A stretch of DNA of 64,000 bases from Clavibacter sp. VKM Ac-2873 (GCF_015351075.1 NZ_JADKRS010000001.1:1464876-1528875), one strand, 5' to 3'. Numbered from the stretch's first letter, positions 49,381 through 58,339 are shown. Program-made: numbers and translations. The notes: a model not told the origin generated them from the letters alone.

Positions 49381-51570
49381 CTACCCCTGCTGCGCGAGCG
49401 CGAAGGGCAGCACGCGCGTGGCGCCGGCCTTCCGCAGCAGGCGGCCGGCGACGGTGAGGGTCCAGCGGGTGTCGACGAGGTCGTCCACGAGGAGCACCGG
49501 GCGCGGATCCGCCGCGAGGTCGTCCGCGAGGTGCGCCGGCACCTGGAACCGCGGGTGCACGCGCCCCAGCCGGTAGACGCTGTTGCCGCGCGCCGCGCCG
49601 GGCGCCCCCGGATCCACGAGGTCGAGCGACCCGAGGAACGGCAGCCGCCCCACCTCGGCGATGCGCTGGGCGAGGCTGCCGACGAGCTGCGGCCGCCCGG
49701 CGGACGGCACGTGCACGACCGCGCGCGGCCGCTCCGCCCACCCCCACTCGGCGAGCACCCGCACGCAGGCCGCGACGAGCGCGTCGTCGACCGGCGCGTC
49801 CGCGGCACCGGCCGCGAAGACCGTGCGGAGGCGCCCTCCCCAGCCGAGGTCGGTGAGGCGCGCCAGCGCCCTGCCCTCATCCACCTGCTCGCCCGCCGCG
49901 ATGGCGCCGCTCAGCGGCACGCCGACGCTCGACGCGCCCGCCGGCCAGCGCAGCCGCGGCTCGATCGGGAGCCCGACCCTGTCGAGCGCCTGCGACGCGG
50001 TGGCGGACGCCTGCTGATCGAGCGACGCCGGGTACCACGCGCCCGCGCACCGGTCGCAGCGCCCGCAGGGCGCCGCGGTGTCGTCGTCGAGCTGGCGCTG
50101 GAGGAACTCCATCCGGCAGCCGAGCGTGGTCTCGTAGTCGAGCATCGCCTGCTGCTCACGCACGCGCGCTGCCGCGACCTGCTCGTAGCGCGCGCGGTCG
50201 TAGACCCACGGGACGCCCGTGGCCGACCAACCCGAGGTGTCGCGCCGGACGGCACCGTCGACGTCGAGCACCTTGAGCAGGAGGTCGAGCCGGCTGCGCG
50301 AGAGCGACACCCGCGACTCCAGCGCGGGCACGGACAGGGGCCGGTCGCTCTCGCCGAGCGCCTGGATGACCGAGGCCGCCTGCTGCTCGTCCGGCATGGA
50401 CGCCGTGGCGAAGTACTGCCAGATGTCCGGGTCCTCGCGGCCGGGCAGGAGCAGCACGTCCGCGTCGGCGGACCCGCGGCCCGCGCGCCCGACCTGCTGG
50501 TAGTAGGAGACGGGCGACGACGGCGCCCCGAGGTGCACCACGAACCCGAGGTCGGGCTTGTCGAAGCCCATGCCGAGCGCGCTCGTGGCGACGAGCGCCT
50601 TGACCTCGTTGCGCTGCAGCTCGCCCTCCGCCTGCTCGCGGTCGGCCGGGTCGTCGCGGCCCGTGTACGCCTTCACGGCGTGGCCCGCGTCGCGCAGCAG
50701 CCGCGCGGTGTCCTGGGCGGCGGAGACGGTGAGCGCGTAGATGATGCCGCTGCCCGGCAGCTCGTCGAGGTGGCTGAGCAGCCAGCCGAGCCGATCGCGG
50801 CTGTTCTCGAGTCGGAGCACGCCCAGCCGGAGCGACCGCCGGGCGAGCGGCCCGCGGATGGTGACCACGGGCACGCGGTCGGTCTCGACGACGCCCGCGC
50901 CCGCGGATCCGACGCTCAGCTGCTCCTCCACGTCGGCCACCACGCGCGAGTTCGCGGTGGCGGTGGTGGCGAGCACGGGCACGCGCTCGTCGACGGAGGA
51001 GATGAGGTCGCGCAGGCGCCGGTAGTCGGGCCGGAAGTCGTGGCCCCAGTCGGAGATGCAGTGCGCCTCGTCGACCACGAGGAGGCCGAGCCGGGCGCGG
51101 AGCGCGGGCAGCTGCTCGTCGCGGAAGCGCGGGTTGTTGAGGCGCTCGGGCGACACGAGCAGGAGGTCGACCTCGTCGGCGTCGAGCGCGCGCAGCAGGT
51201 CGTCCCACTCGTGGGCGTTGCTCGAGTTCATGGCGACCGCGCGGACCCCGGCGCGGCGCGCGGCGGCGACCTGGTCGCGCATGAGGGCGAGGAGCGGCGA
51301 GACGAGGAGCGTGGGGCCGAGCCCCTGCTGGCGGAGGAGCAGGGTGGCGACGAAGTAGACGGCCGACTTGCCCCATCCGGTGCGCTGCACGACGAGGGCG
51401 CGCGAGCGATCCTGCACGAGCGCCTCGATGGCCTCGAACTGCCCGTCGTGGAAGTCGGCGCCGGCGACGCCGACCAGCCGCGAGAGGTGCTCGCGGGCAG
51501 CGGACCTGAGGTCGGAGCTCGTGGCGGCGGAGAGCGCAGCGGAGGAGGGGGGCGTCGCGGTGTCGGGCAT
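49381..51570 (-). CDS. RecQ-family DNA helicase with C-terminal phosphoribosyltransferase-like domain
   Basis: 729 residues. Helicase motifs: QRTGWGKSAVYF (Walker A, 64-69), SPLLALMRDQV, VVDEAHCISDWGHDFRPDYRRLRDLI, SGIIYALTVSAAQDTARLL, SALGMGFDKPDLGFVVH, YYQQVGRAGRG. A four-Cys zinc region follows (CRMEFLQRQ...CGRCDRC). The last 230 residues differ from RecQ: a winged part, then LVGSLAQRIAEVGRLPFLG, and RPVLLVDDLVDTRWTLTVAGRLLRKAGATRV, a PRPP-loop-like sequence as in ComF and other phosphoribosyltransferases. It unwinds DNA during repair; the tail may bind nucleotides. ATG 51568-51570. Confidence 0.92.
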   Translation of the reverse strand: MPDTATPPSSAALSAATSSDLRSAAREHLSRLVGVAGADFHDGQFEAIEALVQDRSRALVVQRTGWGKSAVYFVATLLLRQQGLGPTLLVSPLLALMRDQVAAARRAGVRAVAMNSSNAHEWDDLLRALDADEVDLLLVSPERLNNPRFRDEQLPALRARLGLLVVDEAHCISDWGHDFRPDYRRLRDLISSVDERVPVLATTATANSRVVADVEEQLSVGSAGAGVVETDRVPVVTIRGPLARRSLRLGVLRLENSRDRLGWLLSHLDELPGSGIIYALTVSAAQDTARLLRDAGHAVKAYTGRDDPADREQAEGELQRNEVKALVATSALGMGFDKPDLGFVVHLGAPSSPVSYYQQVGRAGRGSADADVLLLPGREDPDIWQYFATASMPDEQQAASVIQALGESDRPLSVPALESRVSLSRSRLDLLLKVLDVDGAVRRDTSGWSATGVPWVYDRARYEQVAAARVREQQAMLDYETTLGCRMEFLQRQLDDDTAAPCGRCDRCAGAWYPASLDQQASATASQALDRVGLPIEPRLRWPAGASSVGVPLSGAIAAGEQVDEGRALARLTDLGWGGRLRTVFAAGAADAPVDDALVAACVRVLAEWGWAERPRAVVHVPSAGRPQLVGSLAQRIAEVGRLPFLGSLDLVDPGAPGAARGNSVYRLGRVHPRFQVPAHLADDLAADPRPVLLVDDLVDTRWTLTVAGRLLRKAGATRVLPFALAQQG

Positions 51571-51656
51571 GCGGCCATGCTCCCATCCGCCCCCGACCGC
51601 GGCGTCCGGCGGCGGCTCGCGGAGGGAGGGATCCGCGGCGCGCGACCTGGGGAGGA

Positions 51657-52145
51657 CTACCTCTCGGGGGAGGAGCCCGGCTCGATGGCCCGGGGCGAGC
51701 GCGCCGGTCCCGCGGCACGCGCGGCCTGCACAGCCTGCTCGGCCTGGAGCTGCCGCATCCGCGCGATCCGGGCGTAGTGCCGCTCCTCCTCCTCGAGGTC
51801 GGCGAGCTGCTGCTCGGTGCTGCGGACCCGCTGGTCGACCGCGACGGCCGCGCGCTCGTAGGCGGCGCTGCGGTCGGGCGGGCCGACGGGCTCGCGCCGC
51901 GCATCCCAGTCGTGGCCGACGCAGAACCACACGATGCTGCCGATGAGCGGCAGGAAGACGATGAGCAGGATCCAGACGAGCTTCGGCAGGTGCTTGACCT
52001 GGTCGTCCGGACGCGTGATGAGGTCGACGAGCGCGCACACGGCGACGAGGAGGGGGAGCAGCCCGAAGAGGATCACGGTCAGGGAGCCTAGGGGCGGTGC
52101 GGGGCCCGGCGGAAGGCCCTTGCCCGAACCGGGCCGGACGGCCAT
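51657..52145 (-). CDS. PLDc_N-type small membrane protein
   Basis: 162 residues. Two hydrophobic helices (SLTVILFGLLPLLVAVCALVDLITR and LPKLVWILLIVFLPLIGSIVWFCVG) carry the PLDc_N (phospholipase D nuclease N-terminal) pattern with the middle PDDQVKHLPKLVW, followed by a charged helical tail (QLADLEEEERHYARIARMRQLQ). Function unknown; the same small domain occurs singly in many actinobacteria. Start is uncertain: ATG 52143-52145 has a GGGGG too close to it, and an in-frame GTG at the VILFGLL residue would shorten it. Divergent from the csbD-like gene. Confidence 0.75.
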   Translation of the reverse strand: MAVRPGSGKGLPPGPAPPLGSLTVILFGLLPLLVAVCALVDLITRPDDQVKHLPKLVWILLIVFLPLIGSIVWFCVGHDWDARREPVGPPDRSAAYERAAVAVDQRVRSTEQQLADLEEEERHYARIARMRQLQAEQAVQAARAAGPARSPRAIEPGSSPER

Positions 52146-52262
52146 GCCCCCTCGCGTTTCGCTCAGTGGACACGCATCCGCCGTCTGTCAGGCGCCCAGG
52201 AGCCGTCCGTCCTACAGTCCACATCGTGGGCCGCACCCGGTGGCCTCAGTGAGGAGGAGATC

Positions 52263-52433
52263 ATGGGTCTCGACGACAAGATCAAGAACGCTGCTCAGGA
52301 CATCGCGGGCAAGGCCAAGGAGGCGCTCGGCGAGCACAAGGGCGACGACAGCCTCAAGGCCGAGGGCCAGAAGGACCAGGCCGCCGCGTCCGCCAAGAAG
52401 GCCGGCGAGGACGTCAAGGACGTCTTCAAGTAG
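52263..52433 (+). CDS. CsbD family stress protein
   Basis: 56 residues: MGLDDKIKNAAQDIAGKAKE, then ALGEHKGDDSLKAEGQKDQ and a final AAASAKKAGEDVKDVFK. The short amphipathic Lys/Glu-rich sequence with the AxQDIAGKAKEALGE core is the CsbD fold, produced in general stress. The ribosome-binding site GAGGAGGAGA is among the strongest in the window, implying high expression. A good hairpin terminator follows at 52452. Not linked to a regulator here; an alternative-sigma promoter could lie in 52146-52262 but I do not see a clear one. Confidence 0.93.
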   Translation: MGLDDKIKNAAQDIAGKAKEALGEHKGDDSLKAEGQKDQAAASAKKAGEDVKDVFK

Positions 52434-52451
52434 AGCCAGACCAGCAGCGCC

Positions 52452-52487
52452 AGGAGAGGCGGCAACCCACGGGTCGCCGCCTCTCCT
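52452..52487. terminator. Hairpin terminator after csbD-like gene
   Basis: AGGAGAGGCGGC (52452-52463) pairs with GCCGCCTCTCCT (52476-52487) across a 12-base loop, and ends with CATGCC. It also lies beyond the 3' end of the convergent metallophosphoesterase gene. Confidence 0.8.
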
Positions 52488-52499
52488 CATGCCCGGCGG

Positions 52500-53405
52500 T
52501 CACGGGATGGCGGGAGCGCCCGACTCCGCCGCGATCCGCCGCACCAGGTCCGCGTCGAGCAGCGCGACCTCGTCGCCGTCGTCCTCCGCGTGCGCCCGCA
52601 CCACGACCGAGGTGACGCCGCCGTCCGGCCGCACGTCGACCACGAGGAACCCGGATCCGCGCACGATGCGCTCCGTGCCGGGTTCCGCCGCCACGTCCGT
52701 CTCGTTCGCGACGCCCGGCGCGACCAGCACGGGCACGCCCGCGAGCGACCCGACGATGTGGTGGTGGTAGTGCCCCGAGAGGATCACCCGCACGTCGCTG
52801 CCGCGCACGATCTCCGCCAGCCGCTCCGGCCCCTGCAGCGCGAGGGACTCGTGCAGCGTCGTGGGCGCGGGCACCGGCGGGTGGTGCAGCACGAGCACCG
52901 TGCCGCGCTCGGCCGGGGTCGCGAGCAGCTCGCGGAGTCCGTCGAGCTGCTGCTCGCGGAGCGCGCCGTAGCCCTTGCCGGGCACGGAGCTGTCGAGGGT
53001 GACGACGCGCCAGCCGTCCACGTGGGTCACGCCGTCGATGGGCGGCACGGCCGCAGGATCCCGGCCGTCGTCCACCCCCGGGCCGCCGTGCCCGTCGCCG
53101 AGCACGAGCCGGAAGGCCGAGCGCACGTCGTGGTTGCCGGGCGTGAGCACCAGCGCGGCGCCGCGCGACGACGTCCACGGCACGAGCCGCTCCCGCAGGA
53201 GCGCGTACGACTCGGGGGTGCCGTCCTCCGACAGGTCGCCCGAGCCGACGAGGAGCCGCACCTCGGGGACGCGGTCGGCCTCGACGAGGACGCGGTCGAG
53301 GGCGGCGCCCGTGTCGACGACCCCCTGGTGCAGTCCGCCGTCGCGGAGGAGGTGGGTGTCGCTGAGGTGGAGGAGGCGCAGGGATCCGGGAGGCAGTGCG
53401 TGCAT
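52500..53405 (-). CDS. Metallophosphoesterase, CpdA-like
   Basis: 301 residues with all calcineurin-type metal blocks: LHLSDTHLL, LLVGSGDLSEDG, LTPGNHDVR, LVLHHPPVP, and ILSGHYHHHIVG. This order matches class III cyclic-nucleotide phosphodiesterases (CpdA/Rv0805-like), which hydrolyse 2',3'- and 3',5'-cyclic nucleotides. No signal peptide, so cytosolic. Substrate assignment is tentative. The ATG is at 53403-53405. Neighbour 53535-54332 is another phosphatase in the opposite direction. Confidence 0.92.
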   Translation of the reverse strand: MHALPPGSLRLLHLSDTHLLRDGGLHQGVVDTGAALDRVLVEADRVPEVRLLVGSGDLSEDGTPESYALLRERLVPWTSSRGAALVLTPGNHDVRSAFRLVLGDGHGGPGVDDGRDPAAVPPIDGVTHVDGWRVVTLDSSVPGKGYGALREQQLDGLRELLATPAERGTVLVLHHPPVPAPTTLHESLALQGPERLAEIVRGSDVRVILSGHYHHHIVGSLAGVPVLVAPGVANETDVAAEPGTERIVRGSGFLVVDVRPDGGVTSVVVRAHAEDDGDEVALLDADLVRRIAAESGAPAIP

Positions 53406-53534
53406 GGCCCGACCCTACGGGGGCCGGCCGACACCGCGGCTGCCGCCCGGCGGACATCGGGTGACGCCGCTCCCCGGGCCCGGCCGCCGCGCATCCCCCG
53501 GCGGTAGCCTCGTGCCACGACGAGAGGGAACCCC

Positions 53535-54332
53535 ATGGCGACGCGCGACGAGATGGACTGCTGGCTCACCGACATGGACGGCGTGCTCGTGCACGAGAAC
53601 CAGGCCCTGCCCGGTGCGGCGGCCCTCATCCAGCAGTGGCAGGACCAGGGCAAGCCCTTCCTCGTGCTCACCAACAACAGCATCTTCACGCCGCGCGACC
53701 TCTCCGCCCGGCTCCGCGCGTCCGGCCTGCACGTGCCCGAGGAGTCGATCTGGACCTCCGCGCTCGCGACCGCCGCGTTCCTCGAGCAGCAGATGCCCGG
53801 CGGATCCGCGTTCGTCATCGGCGAGGCCGGCCTCACGACCGCTTTGCACGAGGCGGGCTTCATCATGACCGACACGAAGCCCGACTTCGTGGTCATCGGC
53901 GAGACCCGCAACTACTCGTTCGAGGCGATCACGCGGGCGATCCGCCTCATCAACGGCGGCGCGCGCTACATCGCGACGAACCCCGACGCGACCGGCCCGA
54001 GCGCGGAGGGCGTGCTGCCCGCGACGGGCGCGGTGCTCGCGCTCATCTCGAAGGCCACGGGCAAGGAGCCGTACATCGTCGGCAAGCCCAACCCGATGAT
54101 GTTCCGCTCGGCGCTCAACAAGATCGGCGCGCACTCCGAGAGCACCGGCATGATCGGCGACCGCATGGACACCGACATCATCGCGGGCATCGAGGCGGGC
54201 CTGCACACGGTGCTCGTGCTCACGGGCATCAGCGACCGCGCCGAGATCGAGCGCTACCCGTTCCGGCCGGACGAGGTGCTCTCGGGCGTCACCGAGCTGC
54301 TGGATCCGGAGCCGGTCGAGTCCGAGCTCTGA
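53535..54332 (+). CDS. HAD-IIA family sugar-phosphate-type phosphatase
   Basis: 265 residues. DMDGVLVHENQALPGAAALIQ is motif I, FLVLTNNSIFTPRDLSARL motif II, YIVGKPNPMMFRSALNKIG the Lys motif and GMIGDRMDTDIIAGIEAGLHTVLVLTGIS motif IV: a NagD/AraL-type HAD-IIA phosphatase of nucleotide or sugar phosphates. Full length. The 3' end abuts the severed MFS gene, whose recognisable homology stops exactly where this gene ends. ATG 53535 has GAGAGGGAA upstream. It forms a convergent pair with that remnant. Confidence 0.94.
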   Translation: MATRDEMDCWLTDMDGVLVHENQALPGAAALIQQWQDQGKPFLVLTNNSIFTPRDLSARLRASGLHVPEESIWTSALATAAFLEQQMPGGSAFVIGEAGLTTALHEAGFIMTDTKPDFVVIGETRNYSFEAITRAIRLINGGARYIATNPDATGPSAEGVLPATGAVLALISKATGKEPYIVGKPNPMMFRSALNKIGAHSESTGMIGDRMDTDIIAGIEAGLHTVLVLTGISDRAEIERYPFRPDEVLSGVTELLDPEPVESEL

Positions 54333-54546
54333 TCACGCCGGCGGCCCAGCCCGTGAGCGGGGCCAGGTAGATGGAGGCGACGGTGGACACCACCGTGAGC
54401 GCCGACAGCGCCAGCGCGTTGCCCGTCTCGCCGAAGACCTGCAGCGTGAGCGCGAACGACGCGGCGCTCGCGCCGAGGGAGGAGACGGCCTGCGCGCCCC
54501 ACAGGAGGAGGAACGCGCGGTCGTCGGGCTGGACGCGTGAGGTCAC
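54289..54546 (-). pseudogene. 5' remnant of an MFS transporter gene
   Basis: The GTG at 54544-54546 opens VTSRVQPDDRAFLLLWGAQAVSSLGASAASFALTLQVFGETGNALALSALTVVSTVASIYLAPLTGWAAGVI, the first two helices of a major facilitator transporter. After about 72 residues the frame leaves the family (RARTRPAPDPAAR) because it runs into the 3' end of the HAD gene. A typical MFS protein has about 400 residues, so more than 80% is missing. The loss point is near 54330, at the HAD stop. It may still make a useless peptide. Confidence 0.75.
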
Positions 54547-54656
54547 CGGTCCTCCGCCCCCTGGATCCGCGCGCGGGTGGCGCGCACGGGGTGTCGAGGA
54601 TAGGACGGGAGCGGGGCGCGGCTGGTCGGCGGTCCCCAGGCGCCCGGCGCCGCGGA

Positions 54657-56783
54657 CTAGGGGACGACGGGAGGCTGCGGCTTGCCGATGCTGTTCGTGA
54701 AGGTGCCGCCGCCGGCGCGCGAGACGAAGCAGTAGACATCGCGGTCGCCCGCGGTCCACTCGTCCTGCGTGATGGGGTACGCCGACTGGTACTGCACGTC
54801 GGAGTAGGCGCGGGCCGCCGCGTAGTCGATCACGGTGTCGGCGATGCAGAGCTCGTCGGCGGAGTCGCGCACGGCCTCCTCGCCGGGGAACGCATCACCC
54901 GTCTGCGGCAGCGCGACCCGGGCGACCATCTGCGCGTGGTGCTCGGAGGCGCAGTCGACGACCGTGAACTCCTCCTCCCACGGCGTCGTGTACGGGTCGA
55001 TGCACTCGCCGCCGAGCAGCGCGTCCCAGGCCTGCGTGCCCGCGGCGGCCGGACCCTGCACCGGATCCGTGGGGGTGGGCGACGGGGTCGGCGTGGCCTC
55101 GGGCGTCGCCGTGGCGAGGGGGGTGGCGTCGGGCGCGGCGCCCGCCCCGAGCCGCTGGCCCAGGTAGAAGAGGCCGACGAGGAGCAGCACCAGGAGGATG
55201 GCGCCGCCGACCCAGAGGCCGGTGCGACGCGGGCCGCGGGGTGCGCGCGGCGGTGCGGCGGCGGGCGGAGCGGGGATCCGGGCGGTGTCGAGGACGGGGG
55301 CGCGGGGCGCGGGCGGGCGGGGCGGGGGCGGGGCCGTGTACGGCGGCGGGACCGGCAGGGGACGCGGGGAGGCGGCCGGGACGGCTGCCGTGGGGGCGTC
55401 GCGGTCGGGGTGCGCGGCGGTGGCACCGGCGGCGGCCGCCGCGGCCGCCACCGGGAGGACGCGCGTGGGGTCGTCGGCGCGCGCGGGGGCGTCGGGCCGG
55501 GCATCGGCGTCGGGATCCGCGGCGTCGCTGTCGTGGACGGGCCCGTCCGCCGGATCCGGCGCGACGTCGCCGAAGAGGAGGGCGATGGCGTCCGTGGGCT
55601 CGGCGGTGGGGGCGTCCGACGGCGCGGGGGCGACCGGATCGGCGACGGGCTCGGCTCCCGCGTCGGCCGGCGCGACCTCGTCGCGCGGCTCGGCGTCGTG
55701 CTGGGGTGCGTCGTCGGGATCCGACGGCGACGCGGACACGGCTGCCTCCGGCTCCGGCGCGGTCTCGGGGCGATCCGCGGGCGGCGCAGCATCAGGCGGC
55801 GCAGCGGGCGCAGCGGGCGCAGCGGGCGCAGCGGCAGCGGGCACGGCGGCAGCCGCGGGGGCTCCCGATGCCCACGCCATCGCGGCCGCGCGTGCCGCGG
55901 CAGCCGCGGGGGCGAGCGGCGCAGGTGGCGCATCCTCGTCGTCATGCTCGGCATCGGGCGACGCATCCGCCCCGAGCGGCGCGGGCTCCGCCTCGGGATC
56001 GGGCGGGCCGGCGGGGTCGTCCACGACCCCCGCGTCCTCGTCCATCCGCTCGTCGCGGAGCGGCGTGAGCTGCACGGATCCGTCCACGTCGTCGGGCTCC
56101 ACCACCTCGTCGGCGGGGGCCTCGACGAGCTCGGCGTCGACCACCGGCGCGTCCGAGGCCACGACCGGCACGGCCACGTCGTCCCCGGCGTCGTCTTCGT
56201 CGTCGACCGGTTCGAGCACGAGCTCGGCGGGCGCGTCGTCGACCGGCGCGGGATCCGCCTCGACCTCGCCGGCGAGCACCTCGCCGGCCAGCACGTCGCC
56301 CATCAGCACCTCGCCCGGCGCGTCGTCCGCGCGCGCGGGCACGTACCCGGGGTCGGGCTCGCCGGGGAGCTCCACGTCGCCCGCGTCGACCGGGGCCGCC
56401 GCGATGCCGGGCTCGGGGGCCGGGGCGTTGACGTCGGCCTCGGGGTCGTGCGCGTCCGTGCCGGGATCCACCTGGTCGAGCGGGGCGACGCGCGCGTCGT
56501 CCGTGGTCGGGTCGAGCGGCACGATCCCCGCGAGGATGTCGCCGTCGGCGGATGGCGCCGGGTCGACGGGCGCGGGATCCACGCCGTCGTCCGCGGCGTC
56601 GGCGTCGGTCGCGTCTTCCTCCGCGGGCGCGGGCGCGGCCTCACGGGAGGCAGGCCGACCCCAGCCGATCGGCGCGAGGGGCTGCGCGGGGCGCTCGCGG
56701 TCGGCGTCGGTCGCGGGACGGACCGCGAACGGGTCGTCGTCGTCGCGACCGGATCCGGTGCCGCCGCCGGGCGCCCCGCTCAC
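54657..56783 (-). CDS. Septum-formation family membrane protein with long acidic N-terminus
   Basis: 708 residues from GTG. The first 520 are low-complexity and strongly acidic (Asp/Ala/Pro/Glu; for example VDDEDDAGDD) and end in basic, Pro-rich repeats. One membrane helix follows (TGLWVGGAILLVLLLVGLFYLGQRLG). The extracellular part, after a Thr/Pro linker, has GGECIDPYTTPWEEEFTVVDCASEHHAQMVARVAL and CIADTVIDYAAARAYSDVQYQSAYPITQDEWTAGDRDVYCFVSR. This is the Cys-rich septum-formation (Septum_form/DUF4333-like) domain of actinobacteria. It probably acts in division or wall assembly. Its start shares a base with the pyrE stop (TAGTG). Confidence 0.82.
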   Translation of the reverse strand: MSGAPGGGTGSGRDDDDPFAVRPATDADRERPAQPLAPIGWGRPASREAAPAPAEEDATDADAADDGVDPAPVDPAPSADGDILAGIVPLDPTTDDARVAPLDQVDPGTDAHDPEADVNAPAPEPGIAAAPVDAGDVELPGEPDPGYVPARADDAPGEVLMGDVLAGEVLAGEVEADPAPVDDAPAELVLEPVDDEDDAGDDVAVPVVASDAPVVDAELVEAPADEVVEPDDVDGSVQLTPLRDERMDEDAGVVDDPAGPPDPEAEPAPLGADASPDAEHDDEDAPPAPLAPAAAAARAAAMAWASGAPAAAAVPAAAAPAAPAAPAAPPDAAPPADRPETAPEPEAAVSASPSDPDDAPQHDAEPRDEVAPADAGAEPVADPVAPAPSDAPTAEPTDAIALLFGDVAPDPADGPVHDSDAADPDADARPDAPARADDPTRVLPVAAAAAAAGATAAHPDRDAPTAAVPAASPRPLPVPPPYTAPPPPRPPAPRAPVLDTARIPAPPAAAPPRAPRGPRRTGLWVGGAILLVLLLVGLFYLGQRLGAGAAPDATPLATATPEATPTPSPTPTDPVQGPAAAGTQAWDALLGGECIDPYTTPWEEEFTVVDCASEHHAQMVARVALPQTGDAFPGEEAVRDSADELCIADTVIDYAAARAYSDVQYQSAYPITQDEWTAGDRDVYCFVSRAGGGTFTNSIGKPQPPVVP

Positions 56784-57337
56784 TAGGCGAGCCCCAGGTC
56801 CTCGAGGCCGATCGCGTAGAGATAGCGGTGGCCGGCGGCCTCGATCACCTCGCGGGCGTCGGTCGAGCGGTCGACGACCACGGCGACCGCGGCGATCTCC
56901 GCGCCCACCTTCTCGAGCGCCTCGATGGCCTTCAGCGGGGATCCGCCGGTGGTGGAGGTGTCCTCGACGACGATGACGCGCTTGCCCTGCAGGTCCGGTC
57001 CCTCGACCTGGCGGCCGCGGCCGTGGTCCTTGGGCTCCTTGCGGACGACGAACGCGTCGTAGCCGCGACCAACCGCGGCGCCCTGGTGCAGGATCGCGGC
57101 GGCGATGGGATCCGCGCCCATCGTCAGCCCGCCGACCGCGGCGACGTCGGGCACGTCGGCGATGAGGTCGAGCATGACCTGGCCGATGAGCGGTGCGACG
57201 CGGTGGTCGAGGCTGACACGGCGGAGGTCGACGTAGTAGCTGGCCTTCTTGCCGCTCGTCAGCGTGAAGTCGCCGTGGAAGACGGCGTCCCGCTTGATGT
57301 GGTCGATGAGCTGCTGGCGCGCGTCGGAGGTCGTCAC
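56783..57337 (-). CDS. pyrE: Orotate phosphoribosyltransferase
   Basis: 184 residues from GTG 57335-57337. It joins orotate and PRPP to make OMP in pyrimidine synthesis. FTLTSGKKASYYVDLRRVSLDH at the N-terminus, GGLTMGADPIAAAILHQ, VVRKEPKDHGRGRQVEGPDLQGKRVIVVEDTSTTGGSPLKAIEAL with the PRPP loop EDTSTTGGS, and IGLEDLGLA at the end are all typical. Length and order match the short bacterial PyrE form. The stop is interlocked with the membrane protein start, so the two may be coupled. Confidence 0.97.
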   Translation of the reverse strand: MTTSDARQQLIDHIKRDAVFHGDFTLTSGKKASYYVDLRRVSLDHRVAPLIGQVMLDLIADVPDVAAVGGLTMGADPIAAAILHQGAAVGRGYDAFVVRKEPKDHGRGRQVEGPDLQGKRVIVVEDTSTTGGSPLKAIEALEKVGAEIAAVAVVVDRSTDAREVIEAAGHRYLYAIGLEDLGLA

Positions 57338-57403
57338 GCAGCCGATCCTACGGGCGGGGAACCGCGCCGCCCGGTGCGACGGGCGGGCGGGGCCCGGACC
57401 CGG

Positions 57404-58339
57404 TCAGGCGTCGGACGAGGTCGGCAGGCCGAAGACCGTGCCGACCGCGGCCACGTCGTCGCCGCCGTGGCCGGCCGCGGACGCCTCCGCGTACGTCTCG
57501 CGGAGCGCCTCGAGCATCGCCGTGTCGAAGTCGTGCGCGTCGGCCCCGTCGAGCGCCGCGAGCATGAGCGTCACGTCCTTGAGCAGTCCGTCGAGCGCGA
57601 ACGACGGCGCGAGGGCGCCGGTCAGCATCGCGCCGCCCTTGAGGTGCGCGTACGGGGTGTCGGCGGCGCCGCCCGCGATCGCGTCGAGGAAGAGGCGCGG
57701 CTCGACGCCGAGCAGCCGCGCGAGGCCGAGCGACTGGCCGGTGGCCGCGGTGATGGAGGCGATCCACGCGTTGCAGGCGAGCTTGAGGGCGGATCCCGGT
57801 CCCGCGTCGCGTCCGGCGACCACGGTGCGCGAGCCGGTCGCCTCGAGGACGGGGCGGGCGACGGCGAGGTCGGCCTCGGATCCGGAGACGAGGTGCACGA
57901 GGAGGCCCTGCTCGGCGGGGCCGCGCGTGCCGAGGACGGGCGCGTCCACGAAGCGGATGCCGTGCTCGGCGGCGAGCGCGGCGATCCGGCGGGTGCCCTC
58001 GACGCCGACGGTGGAGGACTGGAGCAGCACGGCGTCGGGGCGGAGCGCGGGCGCGACCTCGGCGAGGACCTCGAGCACCGCGTCCTGGTCGAACAGCATC
58101 ACGACGACGACGTCGGCGTCGCGCACGGCCTCCGCGGCGCCGACGGCGACGGTCGCGCCCACGTCGGCGAGGGGCGCCGCCTTCTCGGCGCTGCGGTTCC
58201 AGACGGTGAGCGGCAGGCCCGCGCGGAGGATCGAGCGGCTCATGCCGGCCCCCATCACGCCGGTGCCGAGGAGCGCCACGCGGGGCGGCCCGTCGGACGC
58301 GGGAGCGGAGGCGGGCACGGCAGCGGTGGCGTCGGTCAT
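57404..58339 (-). CDS. Beta-hydroxyacid dehydrogenase (3-hydroxyisobutyrate dehydrogenase family)
   Basis: 311 residues. The Rossmann fold starts RVALLGTGVMGAGMSRSIL, then QSSTVGVEGTRRIA, FVDAPVLGTRGPAEQGLLVHLVSG, and GPGSALKLACNAWIASIT with the catalytic Lys and Asn, then the all-alpha C-terminal domain with DVTLMLAALDGADAHDFDTAM. Family members oxidise 3-hydroxyisobutyrate, tartronate semialdehyde or related hydroxyacids. ATG 58337-58339 chosen. It lies downstream of pyrE's start on the same strand, but with a 66-bp gap and its own start. Confidence 0.92.
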   Translation of the reverse strand: MTDATAAVPASAPASDGPPRVALLGTGVMGAGMSRSILRAGLPLTVWNRSAEKAAPLADVGATVAVGAAEAVRDADVVVVMLFDQDAVLEVLAEVAPALRPDAVLLQSSTVGVEGTRRIAALAAEHGIRFVDAPVLGTRGPAEQGLLVHLVSGSEADLAVARPVLEATGSRTVVAGRDAGPGSALKLACNAWIASITAATGQSLGLARLLGVEPRLFLDAIAGGAADTPYAHLKGGAMLTGALAPSFALDGLLKDVTLMLAALDGADAHDFDTAMLEALRETYAEASAAGHGGDDVAAVGTVFGLPTSSDA

